From NCBI RefSeq assembly GCF_902459645.1, contig NZ_CABPSK010000002.1, forward strand, positions 744,001-808,000: a stretch of 64,000 nucleotides of DNA. The letters are read 5' to 3'. This DNA comes from Pandoraea pneumonica (GTDB lineage Bacteria; Pseudomonadota; Gammaproteobacteria; Burkholderiales; Burkholderiaceae). This document shows, piece by piece, positions 1 to 7,782 of this stretch (position 1 is its first letter; each line of letters begins with the position of its first letter). A program made the translations under genes and the position numbers. The notes below the pieces were generated by a model. The model was not told where the DNA came from, ran no database searches, and was given only the letters and a program-made list of their open reading frames with translations.

Positions 1-788
1 TGATTGGTCATCGTGAGATTGCCCACACGTATGCGTACCCGGTCGCCCTGGCGCGCCACCATCGGATCGATGCCCGGAAATGCGCGACTGTTCCATGTCC
101 ACAGATTGAAGTCCGTCATCTCGTTCACGCGCGGCGTGCGGGTGCCCGGATCGATGGCATACGCGTTGATGAGGAACACGTAATCGCGATCGACGGGCAT
201 CGCCGCCGGATCTTTCGGATGCGTGACCCAGAAACCCATCAGGCCCATCGCCATCTGCATCATCTCGTCGGCATGCGGGTGGTACATGAACGTGCCCGCC
301 CGCTTCGCTTCGAACTCGTAGACGTACGTTTGGCCGGGCGCAATGGCACGCTGGTTGAGCCCGGCGACGCCGTCCATCCCATTGGGCAGACGCTGGCCGT
401 GCCAGTGCACGCTCGTCGCCTCGGGCAGGCGGTTCGTGACGTACAGGCGCACACGATCGCCTTCCACGACTTCGATGGTCGGTCCCGGACTCTGGCCGTT
501 GTAACCCCACAGGTTCGCTTGCATGCCGGGGGCAATCTCGCGCACGACGGGTTCGGCAATCAGGTGGAACTCTTTGACGCCGTTGCGCATGCGCCATGGC
601 AGCGTCCAGCCGTTGAGCGTCACGACAGGGCGATACGGACGCCCGGTGGGCGGGCTGTGCGGAGACGCCGTACTGGCGTCGCTGCGTGTGGCCGCCTCGG
701 GCAAGGCGGCAAGGCTGGTGCGCTCGACCGCGGCCGCGCCCATCACGGCGAGGCTGGCATCACGCAGGAATCGTCGGCGCGACGTCAT
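1..788 (-). CDS. multicopper oxidase, Tat-exported (partial, 3' end outside window)
   Basis: The first 262 residues of a multicopper oxidase are present and the rest lies beyond the left edge. The N-terminus has a twin-arginine signal (SRRRFLRDA, residues 3-11) followed by a short hydrophobic stretch, so a folded copper enzyme is probably exported to the periplasm. Copper-ligand motifs of cupredoxin domain 1 are visible: HWHG at 128-131 and YHPHADE at 169-175. The region after 185 starts the second cupredoxin domain. The ATG overlaps the stop of the outer-membrane protein gene as ATGA, so the two are translationally coupled. Family members oxidise Cu(I) or phenolic substrates in copper tolerance; the copper role here is inferred from the neighbouring His/Met-rich protein and efflux-type lipoprotein. 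Confidence 0.9.
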   Translation of the reverse strand, partial: MTSRRRFLRDASLAVMGAAAVERTSLAALPEAATRSDASTASPHSPPTGRPYRPVVTLNGWTLPWRMRNGVKEFHLIAEPVVREIAPGMQANLWGYNGQSPGPTIEVVEGDRVRLYVTNRLPEATSVHWHGQRLPNGMDGVAGLNQRAIAPGQTYVYEFEAKRAGTFMYHPHADEMMQMAMGLMGFWVTHPKDPAAMPVDRDYVFLINAYAIDPGTRTPRVNEMTDFNLWTWNSRAFPGIDPMVARQGDRVRIRVGNLTMTN

Positions 789-2380
789 GCGCCACCTCCA
801 TGGGAATGTGTTGAAGATGAGGAAGGCGAGGGCGCAGCGTTTTGCGCCCCGTTTTGTGCCCCGGTCTGCGCCGCGGGTGCTGCGTCATGCTGTGCCGCTG
901 TGGGCGCTGTGGGCGCTGTGGCGGCTGTGGGCGCAGCAGGCGTCGAAGGCGTCGCAGGCATCGCTGGTGAGTCGGCATGCGCGTCGCCGCCGCCGAGGCT
1001 TTCCCTGAACGCGGCATCCGCTAGCCAGAAGTCCGACGTCGCATCGATGTAGGCCAGCACGGTGTCGCGTTGCTCGCGGGCGTCGGTGAGCAGATCGAAC
1101 ACGCTCGCGAGCATGCCGTTGTAGCGCAGCAGCAGTTCGTCCGAGACGCGTTGGCGCAGCGGCAGAACGGTAGTGCGGTAGTGCTCGGCGATGTCCCACG
1201 CAGCGAGCGCCTGGGCGCGACGGGTGCGCACATCGGCGCGCGCTGCGACGGCGGTGTCGGCCAATCGATCGACCCGCTGCCGATAGCGCGCTTCGGCACC
1301 GGCCACGCGTGCGCTGCCCCAATCGAAGAGCGGCACTTCCAGCGAAATTTCATAGCCCCGCTCATTGGGTGACCCCGTCGCGCTGTTGTCGCGATAGGAC
1401 GTGTCGAGCACATTGATGAAGCGCGTCGCCTGCGTGAGACCGAGGTCGCTGGCCGTCGCGTCGAGCGCTGCGCGCGCCTCGCGAATATCCGGGCGCTCGC
1501 GCATCGCTTGAGCTTCGGCATCGGGCCACGCCGGACGCACGCGCGGCAACGCGGGCAGACGCGACGGCAACGTGAACGCGAGTTGTTGACCCCATAACCC
1601 CATCTGCCGAGCGAGGTGCTCGCGCGCCGTGTTGGCTTGCTCTCTCGCACGTGCCAATCGTGCCGCGGTATCGGCGTAGACCAGATTCTCTTGCGTTCGG
1701 CGCATCGCACTGAAGTTGCCCGCACGCGCCATGCCGTCGGCCAGTTCGCTGGCGGCCTGTGTGGCGACGCTCGTTTGCTCGAGAATCTCCACGCGCTCTT
1801 GTGCGGCGACGGCATCGATCCATGCCCGTCGGGTGAGCGTGGCTTGTTCGACGATGGCTTGGGTGACCTGCGCTTGCACCTGCGCGAAACGCCGCGCCTC
1901 GATGCGCGAGGCGAGCGGCATCGTCAGCACGCGAACGAAGTCGATGCCCCACGTGCGCTCGATGGCGATGTCACCACCACCTTGCACGCGCTGGAAGGCA
2001 AAGCGCGGGTTGGGCAGACGACCGGCCTGCACCAGCGACGCTTCCGCAATGCCGAGTTCCGCATAAGTCGCCTGCAAACCGCGATGGTTGATCAACGTGA
2101 GTTGCACGGCGGTGTCGATGTCGAGCGGTTTGGCGAGCAGGGCGTCGCGTTGTTCGGCGAGCGCTTGCGTTGCGGCGTCGTCGCGCGCCCAGACCGCCGA
2201 TTTGCCTAATCGCTGCTGTGTGGCCTGCGCAACGGGGTCAAAGCCGCCATCGTCGCTAAAGGTCGCGCAGCCCGTGAGGGCCAGCGTGGCGATGGCGATG
2301 AGTGCGCCTTGCGTGCGACGGCGGTGCCGAGCCGGCGCCACATGACCCGCATTTGGCATGAGGCGGGACGAGGCCATCAT
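785..2380 (-). CDS. TolC/OprM-type outer-membrane efflux lipoprotein
   Basis: This 531-residue protein is an outer membrane factor of the TolC/NodT type. It has a lipoprotein signal with lipobox LTGC (lipid-accepting Cys38) and two alternating alpha/beta OEP repeats rich in Ala, Arg and Gln, as in CusC/CzcC-like channels. The last 70 residues are a low-complexity Ala/Pro/Thr tail ending in a His-containing segment (STHSHGGGA), unusual for the family and possibly metal-binding. I chose the ATG at 2380 because it overlaps the upstream stop (ATGA) and starts just before a normal signal; a longer reading frame adds 89 Arg-rich residues that look like read-through. The multicopper oxidase follows with another ATGA overlap. 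The inner-membrane pump is not in the window. Confidence 0.88.
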   Translation of the reverse strand: MMASSRLMPNAGHVAPARHRRRTQGALIAIATLALTGCATFSDDGGFDPVAQATQQRLGKSAVWARDDAATQALAEQRDALLAKPLDIDTAVQLTLINHRGLQATYAELGIAEASLVQAGRLPNPRFAFQRVQGGGDIAIERTWGIDFVRVLTMPLASRIEARRFAQVQAQVTQAIVEQATLTRRAWIDAVAAQERVEILEQTSVATQAASELADGMARAGNFSAMRRTQENLVYADTAARLARAREQANTAREHLARQMGLWGQQLAFTLPSRLPALPRVRPAWPDAEAQAMRERPDIREARAALDATASDLGLTQATRFINVLDTSYRDNSATGSPNERGYEISLEVPLFDWGSARVAGAEARYRQRVDRLADTAVAARADVRTRRAQALAAWDIAEHYRTTVLPLRQRVSDELLLRYNGMLASVFDLLTDAREQRDTVLAYIDATSDFWLADAAFRESLGGGDAHADSPAMPATPSTPAAPTAATAPTAPTAAQHDAAPAAQTGAQNGAQNAAPSPSSSSTHSHGGGA

Positions 2381-2886
2381 CGCGTGCCTCCGCTCATGTT
2401 GTGCCCAGCATGCGGATCGGCGGCGGGCGCTGCGGCTGGCGGCGTTGGTGGCGTTGCGGGCGCTGCGGTTGGTTGCGTTGCGGGCGCTGTGCCGTGTCCG
2501 GTGTGGCTGGCGGCAGCGGCGGGTGTGGGCGTTGCTGCGTGCCCGCTGTGGGCGGCGGCGGGTGCCGATGGCATCGGCATGGCATGGCCCATCGCGCTGT
2601 GATCCATCGGCCCGCCACTGGATACGCTGGCGTTCACCGCGCGCCAATCGCCGGGCGGTACGGAAAGCGCAGGGCGTGTGAAGTCATGCATCACGCCGTG
2701 TTGGGGCGCGGGACCTGCGGGCGCGTCCGGGTTGGCGGGATCGTTCGCCGGTTGGGGATGCGCAGCGGCGGCAGGGGCCGATGCCATCTCGGTGGCCGCG
2801 CTGACCGGGAGTGCCGTGAAGGCCATCCACACCGATAGCGCGGCGGGCACGGTGAGCGCGTGCCGTCGCAGAAAAAGATACGTCAT
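2377..2886 (-). CDS. His/Met-rich exported protein, probable copper-binding
   Basis: A 169-residue protein with a Sec signal peptide (hydrophobic to about residue 30, cleavage near PVSAA). The mature part is Ala/Pro-rich and carries His/Met clusters such as MDHSAMGHAMPM and HAGHNM near the C-terminus, a composition typical of periplasmic copper-binding proteins. It has no recognisable enzymatic domain. It is the first gene of a tight three-gene run: its stop overlaps the start of the outer-membrane lipoprotein gene, which in turn overlaps the multicopper oxidase. A copper buffering or delivery role is inferred from composition and context only. Low-complexity sequence makes family assignment weak. 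Confidence 0.75.
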   Translation of the reverse strand: MTYLFLRRHALTVPAALSVWMAFTALPVSAATEMASAPAAAAHPQPANDPANPDAPAGPAPQHGVMHDFTRPALSVPPGDWRAVNASVSSGGPMDHSAMGHAMPMPSAPAAAHSGHAATPTPAAAASHTGHGTAPATQPTAAPATPPTPPAAAPAADPHAGHNMSGGTR

Positions 2887-3102
2887 CGAAAGACTCGTCG
2901 AGCATGACGATGTCAGTGGCCCGCGTAATCCGGCCGGGCAACAAACATCGCAAGGTCATCTGACGAACGGACGCGTTGCACTCGCTGCAAGACAGCACAC
3001 GACAGCGCGATTCAGCGCAGTGTGCGGATGTGCGAAGCGGGAAAACGGTCGGTTCGAACGGGAACGGTGACGGCGCGCAAGTTTCGCGCGAACGTCAGGC
3101 TG

Positions 3103-3582
3103 TCAGACGAGGACGGCTTTGGGAGGACGTTCCAAGGTGGCCACGAACGCGCTGGCGGCGGACGTGCGCAGGAACGGAATGGCAGCAGAAGGCTGCGCGT
3201 CGGGCGTGCGAATGGCCAGACTTTGCGGCAGCGCGGTGCAGACGACGCACGCCGCACAGGCCGAACAACTGGCGTGTTGCGAGTGCGAGGCAGATTTGTC
3301 GGCGGTGTCGGGCGCGCTGTCGTGACTCGACGCGTGAAGCGTCATGTCGTGCGCCCCGTCGCTGCCCGCCATCGCATCATGATGGCCGCCGTGCATCGCG
3401 TGTTGCATCGTGGCATCGCTGTGCGACATCCCCAGCGTCAGTGTCGCCATCGGGACAGCGAGTCGCGCCAAGGTCGCTACAGTGGCATCCGGCGCGCAAT
3501 GCGTACGCAGCGCGGCCATGGCCTGTAAAGGCATGGTCACGCACAGCAGCCACAGCACGAGGAGTTTGCGCCAGCGATTCAT
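3103..3582 (-). CDS. small Cys/His-rich exported protein, CzcI/DUF2946-like
   Basis: A 159-residue protein starting MNRWRKLLVLWLLCVTMPLQ, a clear Sec signal peptide cleaved near QAMA. The mature chain has many His and Met residues (MSHSDATMQHAMHGGHH) and a Cys cluster CSACAACVVC near residue 110. This layout (signal, His-rich middle, C-x2-C-x2-C cluster) resembles CzcI and DUF2946 proteins that precede czc/cop efflux genes. The ATG at 3582 is preferred over an upstream in-frame start because only it places the signal at the N-terminus. It is 216 bp upstream of the His/Met-rich gene on the same strand, so it likely belongs to the same metal-response cluster. The role is unknown; metal sensing or buffering is a guess. 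Confidence 0.75.
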   Translation of the reverse strand: MNRWRKLLVLWLLCVTMPLQAMAALRTHCAPDATVATLARLAVPMATLTLGMSHSDATMQHAMHGGHHDAMAGSDGAHDMTLHASSHDSAPDTADKSASHSQHASCSACAACVVCTALPQSLAIRTPDAQPSAAIPFLRTSAASAFVATLERPPKAVLV

Positions 3583-3650
3583 GCCGCGCAGTCTAGCATT
3601 GACGAGTTGCCGCTCGCAAATATGCAGGGGCGTGCTGCCGATGTTTGCCG

Positions 3651-4055
3651 TCAGTGCTCGAACAGATGGAACGACTCGAAGAGCATGCGCCGTCGCGAGA
3701 GGACGACGAGATTGACGATACACACGACGGCCACGAGCACGAACAACGTCGCTGACACTTCGATGGTGTCGCTCGCGAGAAACGAGATGAGCGTGAGCGC
3801 GGCCATCAGTCCGAGCAATAGCCAGTGAAGCACAGCAGCGAGCCGAAGCAGCCGCTCGGATTGCGCGACCAACACGACCAGCGACACGTAGAACGGGGCG
3901 GCCAACAGCGCCAGTGCGAAGACGGCGAGCATCACACCCAGCACGCTGGCGAGCATACCGTGCCCGTCGGCGGCGCTCGCTTGCACACCGACCACCGTGG
4001 CCGCAGCGAGATAGAGCAGCATCAAACCATCAAGAATGATCGCGAGTCGGTTCAT
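3651..4055 (-). CDS. small integral membrane protein, four transmembrane helices
   Basis: A 134-residue membrane protein starting MNRLAIILDGLMLLYLAAA. Four hydrophobic segments are visible, approximately at residues 3-25, 35-63, 72-95 and 100-122, with short polar loops and a basic stretch (LSRRRM) after the last helix. The ATG at 4055 overlaps the stop of the upstream gene (ATGA), indicating coupled translation; a much longer in-frame extension upstream is antisense-like Arg-rich sequence and was discarded. I do not recognise the family. It lies between the metal cluster and an unknown cytoplasmic protein, with no sequence feature that links it to copper. Confidence 0.75.
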   Translation of the reverse strand: MNRLAIILDGLMLLYLAAATVVGVQASAADGHGMLASVLGVMLAVFALALLAAPFYVSLVVLVAQSERLLRLAAVLHWLLLGLMAALTLISFLASDTIEVSATLFVLVAVVCIVNLVVLSRRRMLFESFHLFEH

Positions 4056-4426
4056 GACATCTCTCCGACAGGGGGTGGTGCCTCGGGACCGCACAGGTTG
4101 AGCCAGCCAGTCGCGGCGTCGATGGCCGCAGGGTCTTGCGCGGCCTGCACGCGGTAGATGGTGACGTTGCCCGCATCGTCCGCGCAGAACATATCGCGTT
4201 CGAGATCGGCAATGACGTCGAGTCGCTGCTGAAACCGGTAGAAGCCGAGCGGCGTCAGGTCTTGCACCAGCGCAGCCAGGGTTTCGGGATAGAGATAGAG
4301 TCGTCGCGGCCAATGTCCATGGCGCCGGCGAAACTTGCCGAGGGCGCCGAGCACGTGGGCGAGCGTGCCGCCGTGTCCGCGCACGAAGGGGTCCACTGTC
4401 AACGACAGACAAGTGTCCACAATCAC
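4052..4426 (-). CDS. conserved-looking hypothetical protein, GTG start
   Basis: A 124-residue soluble protein without signal or membrane segments. It starts at GTG 4426 (reads MIVDTCLSLTVDPFVRG) and ends ...PPVGEMS, overlapping the start of the four-helix membrane protein by ATGA. The sequence looks like a real alpha/beta protein (balanced hydrophobic and charged residues, LYLYPETLAALVQDLTPLGFYRF in the middle) but I do not recognise a family. The two genes form a small operon. The start is uncertain: no strong ribosome-binding site precedes the GTG. Confidence 0.65.
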   Translation of the reverse strand: MIVDTCLSLTVDPFVRGHGGTLAHVLGALGKFRRRHGHWPRRLYLYPETLAALVQDLTPLGFYRFQQRLDVIADLERDMFCADDAGNVTIYRVQAAQDPAAIDAATGWLNLCGPEAPPPVGEMS

Positions 4427-5006
4427 TCCGTTGACTTCCCGAAGTTGCGTGCCCGGTGAATATTGCTCTTGTGCTTTGATAGTTGCAGACGAAGGCGGCG
4501 GACGATATCCGCACTTTCGCTTAATCCGTCGTCATGAGTCTGCGGCGTAGTGCGTCGTCATGCGTTGGCAGAGAACCTGCCGCACATAAGGAAACCGGCG
4601 GGCTAAGCCGCCGGTTGAGGCCCCATCGGGGCATCGCCAGCCGCGTGTACCGGCGCGGCATGGTAAGGGCCAAGGAGACTTGGCACCAGGGGGCGCTGCC
4701 ACAATGCGCTGAACCGTCGCCGGTTCCGGTCGCGCCCATGCAGTTGGACTGCCATCCGAGTATAGGTCGCGAAGCTGACGTGACAATCGGCCTTTTGGAT
4801 GAGCGGAGCACCCGCGCGAACTAACTGACGTGTCAGCACTCGAATTGGCGCACCATTTCCCCTGTCACCGTGGTTTCGCCTTCGCGGCGTTTGCGTTCTA
4901 ATGACGCTTTTGATGCCGCACCCTATCGCGCCCAATCGCGCCCGATGGCTTTCGATTGCGCCCGATTGCGCCGTTTTTGCCCGAGGCAGGACAGTCAAAC
5001 ATTCCT
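4427..5006. other. 580-bp divergent intergenic region with tandem hairpins
   Basis: No convincing gene. Short reading frames occur on both strands but their translations are Arg/Ser/Pro-rich and lack protein-like features. The region separates divergent genes, so it should contain two promoters. The left half carries four consecutive inverted repeats (4593-4684), listed separately. Near 4920-4975 short related blocks (CGCCCGAT, GATTGCGCC) recur in tandem, just upstream of the exported protein gene. Confidence 0.6.
4593..4684 (+). ncRNA. candidate structured RNA: four consecutive hairpins
   Basis: Four perfect stems follow one another. Stem 1: AACCGGCGG (4593-4601) with CCGCCGGTT (4608-4616). 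Stem 2: GCCCC (4620-4624) with GGGGC (4628-4632). Stem 3: GCCGCG (4640-4645) with CGCGGC (4654-4659). Stem 4: GCCAAG (4669-4674) with CTTGGC (4679-4684), closed by GAGA, a GNRA tetraloop when read on the plus strand. I do not recognise a known RNA family. It could be a 5' leader of the gene at 5007 (about 320 nt downstream), an independent sRNA, or chance in GC-rich DNA. Confidence 0.35.
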
Positions 5007-5516
5007 ATGATGGCAACGAATTCTCTACAACGATGGGCTCTGCTCGCTTGCCTGTGCGCGGCGCAGACGGCCTTTGCCGCCGATCAGTGCGAGGGCATCC
5101 TCCTGCTGGCCAAGAGCGCGCAGAACGGTTTTGAAGACATCACCGGCCCGCTCGCGGCTAAGAACGATCGCGGCGAGAGCTACCAGGCGACCTATTCGGT
5201 GCCCGGCGGCGACTGCAAGGTGTTTCGCGCGACCGGTCTCGCACCGACCTACGAGTGCATCTGGGACTACCAGAAGATCACGCCGATGGATCTGCGCACG
5301 CAGGCGCAAAGCTTCGCCACGCAAGTCTCGCGCTGCACGCGCGGCGTGACCACCCTGCGCACGACGACGACCAACCCGGCAGGGCTGCCCGCCGAGTGGC
5401 AGAGCGCGAGCAAGAAGTACGCGCGCCCGGTCAATTTCACGGTTACGGCGCAAGACCTGGTGACGCCGCGCGCTGAGCGCATTCGCGAGATTTCGCTGTC
5501 GGTCGAGAAGCAGTAA
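5007..5516 (+). CDS. exported hypothetical protein with four cysteines
   Basis: A 169-residue protein with a Sec signal peptide (MMATNSLQRWALLACLCAAQ..., cleavage near AFA-A). The mature part has four cysteines (ADQCEG, GDCKVF, YECIW, SRCTRG), which could form two disulfides in the periplasm. No enzymatic motif is visible and I do not recognise the family. The start was placed at ATG 5007 because only from there does the signal peptide begin at the N-terminus; an ATG pair (5007, 5010) is present. It is transcribed away from the hypothetical operon at 4426 and its leader region contains the hairpin cluster. Confidence 0.75.
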   Translation: MMATNSLQRWALLACLCAAQTAFAADQCEGILLLAKSAQNGFEDITGPLAAKNDRGESYQATYSVPGGDCKVFRATGLAPTYECIWDYQKITPMDLRTQAQSFATQVSRCTRGVTTLRTTTTNPAGLPAEWQSASKKYARPVNFTVTAQDLVTPRAERIREISLSVEKQ

Positions 5517-5820
5517 CTGAAGCGAAGCGGCACCGGCCCCATGGTGGCCGCCGTCATCCGGCGACGTGCGTTGGCGCGTCGCGCGTGTTGGTTGTCGTAT
5601 GCGAATCAGGCGGTTACAAACGGTTGCACACCGCCGCGCGCGTTAACATCTTTTCGGTCGACGCTCGTTCGGCTGTCCCGGTACATTCATTCTTGAGGCG
5701 TATGGCGCAGGCATGATCTGCGCGCGCGAATGCCGCTGCGGCTTCGCGCCAAGGACGCCTCGTGCCAACCGGCCCCACCCTCGGGCCGGACGATGTCGGT
5801 CGAAAGCCGGCGGTATCGAA
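5517..5820. other. intergenic region, nothing recognised
   Basis: About 300 bp between two same-strand genes for small exported proteins. I see no clear terminator with a T-tract, no strong inverted repeat and no protein-like reading frame. It presumably holds the promoter of the gene at 5821. Confidence 0.4.
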
Positions 5821-6084
5821 ATGAGTGCCCGTATTCGCTGTTGTCTCCTATTGCTGCTGGTGTGCGCCTATCCTGCCTGGGCAGAAGGCGGGCGCGGGCG
5901 CGACCCCCTCGATGTGAACAAGGCGTCGCTGCGCGAAGACATCAGCCGCTTCAGCGCCGACCGCGGTCGCGGTCAGCAGGCTTACCCGAACTGGGCCGCC
6001 CCGGCCGAGCCGCGCGAGCGGCAGTACACCCCGCAAGGTGCCCCGCGTGGCCCTCAAGGCGGCGGTGGACGCCGCGGACGCTGA
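5821..6084 (+). CDS. small exported Arg/Gly-rich protein
   Basis: An 87-residue protein with a Sec signal peptide (MSARIRCCLLLLLVCAYPAW, cleavage near AWA-E). The mature 65 residues are hydrophilic and rich in Arg, Gly and Pro, ending PQGGGGRRGR. A middle segment (DPLDVNKASLREDISRFSADRG) is less biased and may be the conserved part. No family recognised. ATG 5821 is chosen because it begins the signal peptide; a longer frame upstream is Arg/Cys-rich and unlikely. The gene stands alone between another exported protein and a porin, all on the plus strand. Confidence 0.65.
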   Translation: MSARIRCCLLLLLVCAYPAWAEGGRGRDPLDVNKASLREDISRFSADRGRGQQAYPNWAAPAEPRERQYTPQGAPRGPQGGGGRRGR

Positions 6085-6138
6085 CCCGCTAGCCCGTTTC
6101 CGGCAAAACCCCCTTCCGCTTTCCCCTGAGTGCACCGA

Positions 6139-6158
6139 ATGTTGCATATGTGCAACAT
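6139..6158. promoter_or_regulatory. operator-like inverted repeat ATGTTGCA-N4-TGCAACAT
   Basis: Perfect 8-bp arms separated by TATG, with partial extension of the symmetry into CCGA/TCGG on the outside. It lies 355 bp upstream of the porin start and 55 bp after the preceding stop. The size fits a dimeric regulator, but no cognate regulator can be named. Confidence 0.4.
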
Positions 6159-6262
6159 CGGAATCGTGCGCTCGCACCCAATGCCGACTCTAGGTCGCGC
6201 TTCATGACTGCCCATCAATCGCGCATGTCACGGCGTATGTGAGCGTTCGCTAACCCGGCAAT

Positions 6263-6287
6263 ATAAGGGATATATCGATCCCGTTAT
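6263..6287. promoter_or_regulatory. operator-like inverted repeat ATAAGGGAT-N6-ATCCCGTTAT
   Basis: Core arms GGGAT/ATCCC are exact and the flanks ATAA/TTAT extend the symmetry with a one-base bulge. It sits in the most A/T-rich part of the porin upstream region, where a promoter is expected. A regulator is not identifiable. Confidence 0.4.
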
Positions 6288-6512
6288 ACCGAGGTTAATT
6301 GTGGCGCGGGTGGTCGTCTGAATTTTGTCTCCCCACCATTTCCCAGCCGCTTCATGTGGCGATTTTTCTCTGCGGTTTCGGCGTACCGAGGCCGCAGGTG
6401 CTGTGCGAGAATCACGGCCGTTCAACAGGGAGGCGCTTCGCAAGTGAGCGCCGGCAGGGCCCGCGCAGGGGCGGGAGCAGGCACACAAAATACTCAAACC
6501 AAGGAGAAGTCA

Positions 6513-7553
6513 ATGAAGCGGAGCATGGCCAAGGGCCTGGGCGGGGCACTCATTCTGGGCGCGTGCATGAGCACGTCGGCGTTCGCACAGTCGAACGTCA
6601 CGCTGTACGGTCAGGTGGATGCCTTTGTGGGCGCGGTGAAGAACCCGGGCGGCAATACGGCATGGACGCAGGGCGGCGGCGGTATGTCGACGTCGTACTG
6701 GGGCATGAAGGGCAATGAAGACCTCGGTGGCGGCCTGAAAGCCGTGTTCGTGCTCGAAGACTTCTTCCGTCCGCAGACGGGCCAGTACGGTCGTTTCCAG
6801 GGCGACTCGATGTTCTCGCGCAACGCGTACGTCGGCCTGTCGTCGGACACCGCCGGTACCGTCACGATCGGCCGTCTGACCACGTCGTACTTTGTCTCGA
6901 CGATTCTGTTCAACCCGTTCGTCGATTCGTACACGTTCAGCCCGATGGTGTTCCACACCTTCATCGGTCAGGCCGGCCAAGGTATCGTCGGCGACTCGGG
7001 TTGGAGCAACGCCGTGATGTACACCACGCCGAACTTCAAGGGCCTGTCGGGCAGCGTCTCGTACGCGTTCGGCAACAAGGCTGGCGAAACCGGCCAGAAC
7101 AAGTGGAGCGCCTCGGCGCTGTACTTCAACGGTCCGTTCGCTGCGACCGTCGCCTATCAGCAAGTGAAGTTCGACTCGGTGCCTGACGATATGGCCGGTA
7201 TGCCGGGCTTCCGCAGCCAGCAAGCCGTGCAATTGGGCGCGACGTACGACTTCCAGATCGTGAAGCTGTTCGGTCAGTACCAATACATCCGTAACAACGT
7301 GACGGGCGGCGGCGTGTCGGAAAACGGCGGCCAGCTCGGCGTGTCGGTGCCGCTGGGTAACGGCAGCGTGCTCGCGTCGTATGCGTACACGAAGAGCTCG
7401 GGCGCGACCAACGTCAACCGCAAGACCTGGGCGCTGGGTTACGACTACCCGCTGTCCAAGCGTACCGACATCTATGCCGCGTACATGATGGACAAGGTCA
7501 GCACGCTCTCGACCGGCAACACGGCCGGCGGCGGCATTCGCATGAAGTTCTGA
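6513..7553 (+). CDS. outer-membrane porin (Gram-negative Porin_4 type)
   Basis: A 346-residue trimeric-type general porin. It has a cleavable signal ending TSAFA, followed by the typical first strand QSNVTLYGQVD, a loop-3-like segment, alternating beta-strand sequence, and a terminal strand ending in Phe (GGIRMKF), the outer-membrane insertion signal. Length is close to the usual 340-400. ATG 6513 has an excellent ribosome-binding site (AAGGAGAAG); an upstream in-frame extension lacks a signal and is rejected. It is a single-gene unit with its own terminator. Substrate selectivity cannot be read from sequence. Confidence 0.93.
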   Translation: MKRSMAKGLGGALILGACMSTSAFAQSNVTLYGQVDAFVGAVKNPGGNTAWTQGGGGMSTSYWGMKGNEDLGGGLKAVFVLEDFFRPQTGQYGRFQGDSMFSRNAYVGLSSDTAGTVTIGRLTTSYFVSTILFNPFVDSYTFSPMVFHTFIGQAGQGIVGDSGWSNAVMYTTPNFKGLSGSVSYAFGNKAGETGQNKWSASALYFNGPFAATVAYQQVKFDSVPDDMAGMPGFRSQQAVQLGATYDFQIVKLFGQYQYIRNNVTGGGVSENGGQLGVSVPLGNGSVLASYAYTKSSGATNVNRKTWALGYDYPLSKRTDIYAAYMMDKVSTLSTGNTAGGGIRMKF

Positions 7554-7596
7554 TCGCGCGCGGTGTGCGCGGCGACGCGCGCACCGTCCGGTTCCA

Positions 7597-7646
7597 GAGA
7601 GGGGGCAGGCGCCAATTTGGGGTGCGTCTGTCCCCTTTCTTTTTTC
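7597..7646 (+). terminator. intrinsic terminator after porin
   Basis: A long GC-rich stem (GGGGGCAGGCGC paired with GTGCGTCTGTCCCC, including G-U pairs) is followed by TTTCTTTTTT. It lies 45 bp after the porin stop. Confidence 0.75.
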
Positions 7647-7782
7647 CGCCCGAGATGTCGCGCCACACGCGTCTTGCCCGCCGCTGCCGAGTTCCGCAGA
7701 GCGGTTTCATGTGTCACCGATCCGGCGTGTCCGCGCTATGATTTGTGCACCGAAAATCCACCATAGACGGAGCAGAGACGAC

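Larger units (their letters stand above)
6085..6512. other. 428-bp porin upstream region with two operator-like inverted repeats
   Basis: No gene is supported here. The region contains two inverted repeats (6139-6158 and 6263-6287), an A/T-rich segment around 6255-6305 suited to a promoter, and a long leader of about 200 bp before the porin start with a good ribosome-binding site (AAGGAGAAG) at its end. Confidence 0.6.

Noticed and set aside
3040-3075. tRNA-like GGTTCGAAC segment
   Set aside because: The surrounding bases do not form acceptor and anticodon arms, so it is not a tRNA.
4534-4824. Short frames on both strands in the 4427-5006 region
   Set aside because: They overlap the hairpin cluster, have no ribosome-binding site and no protein-like pattern.
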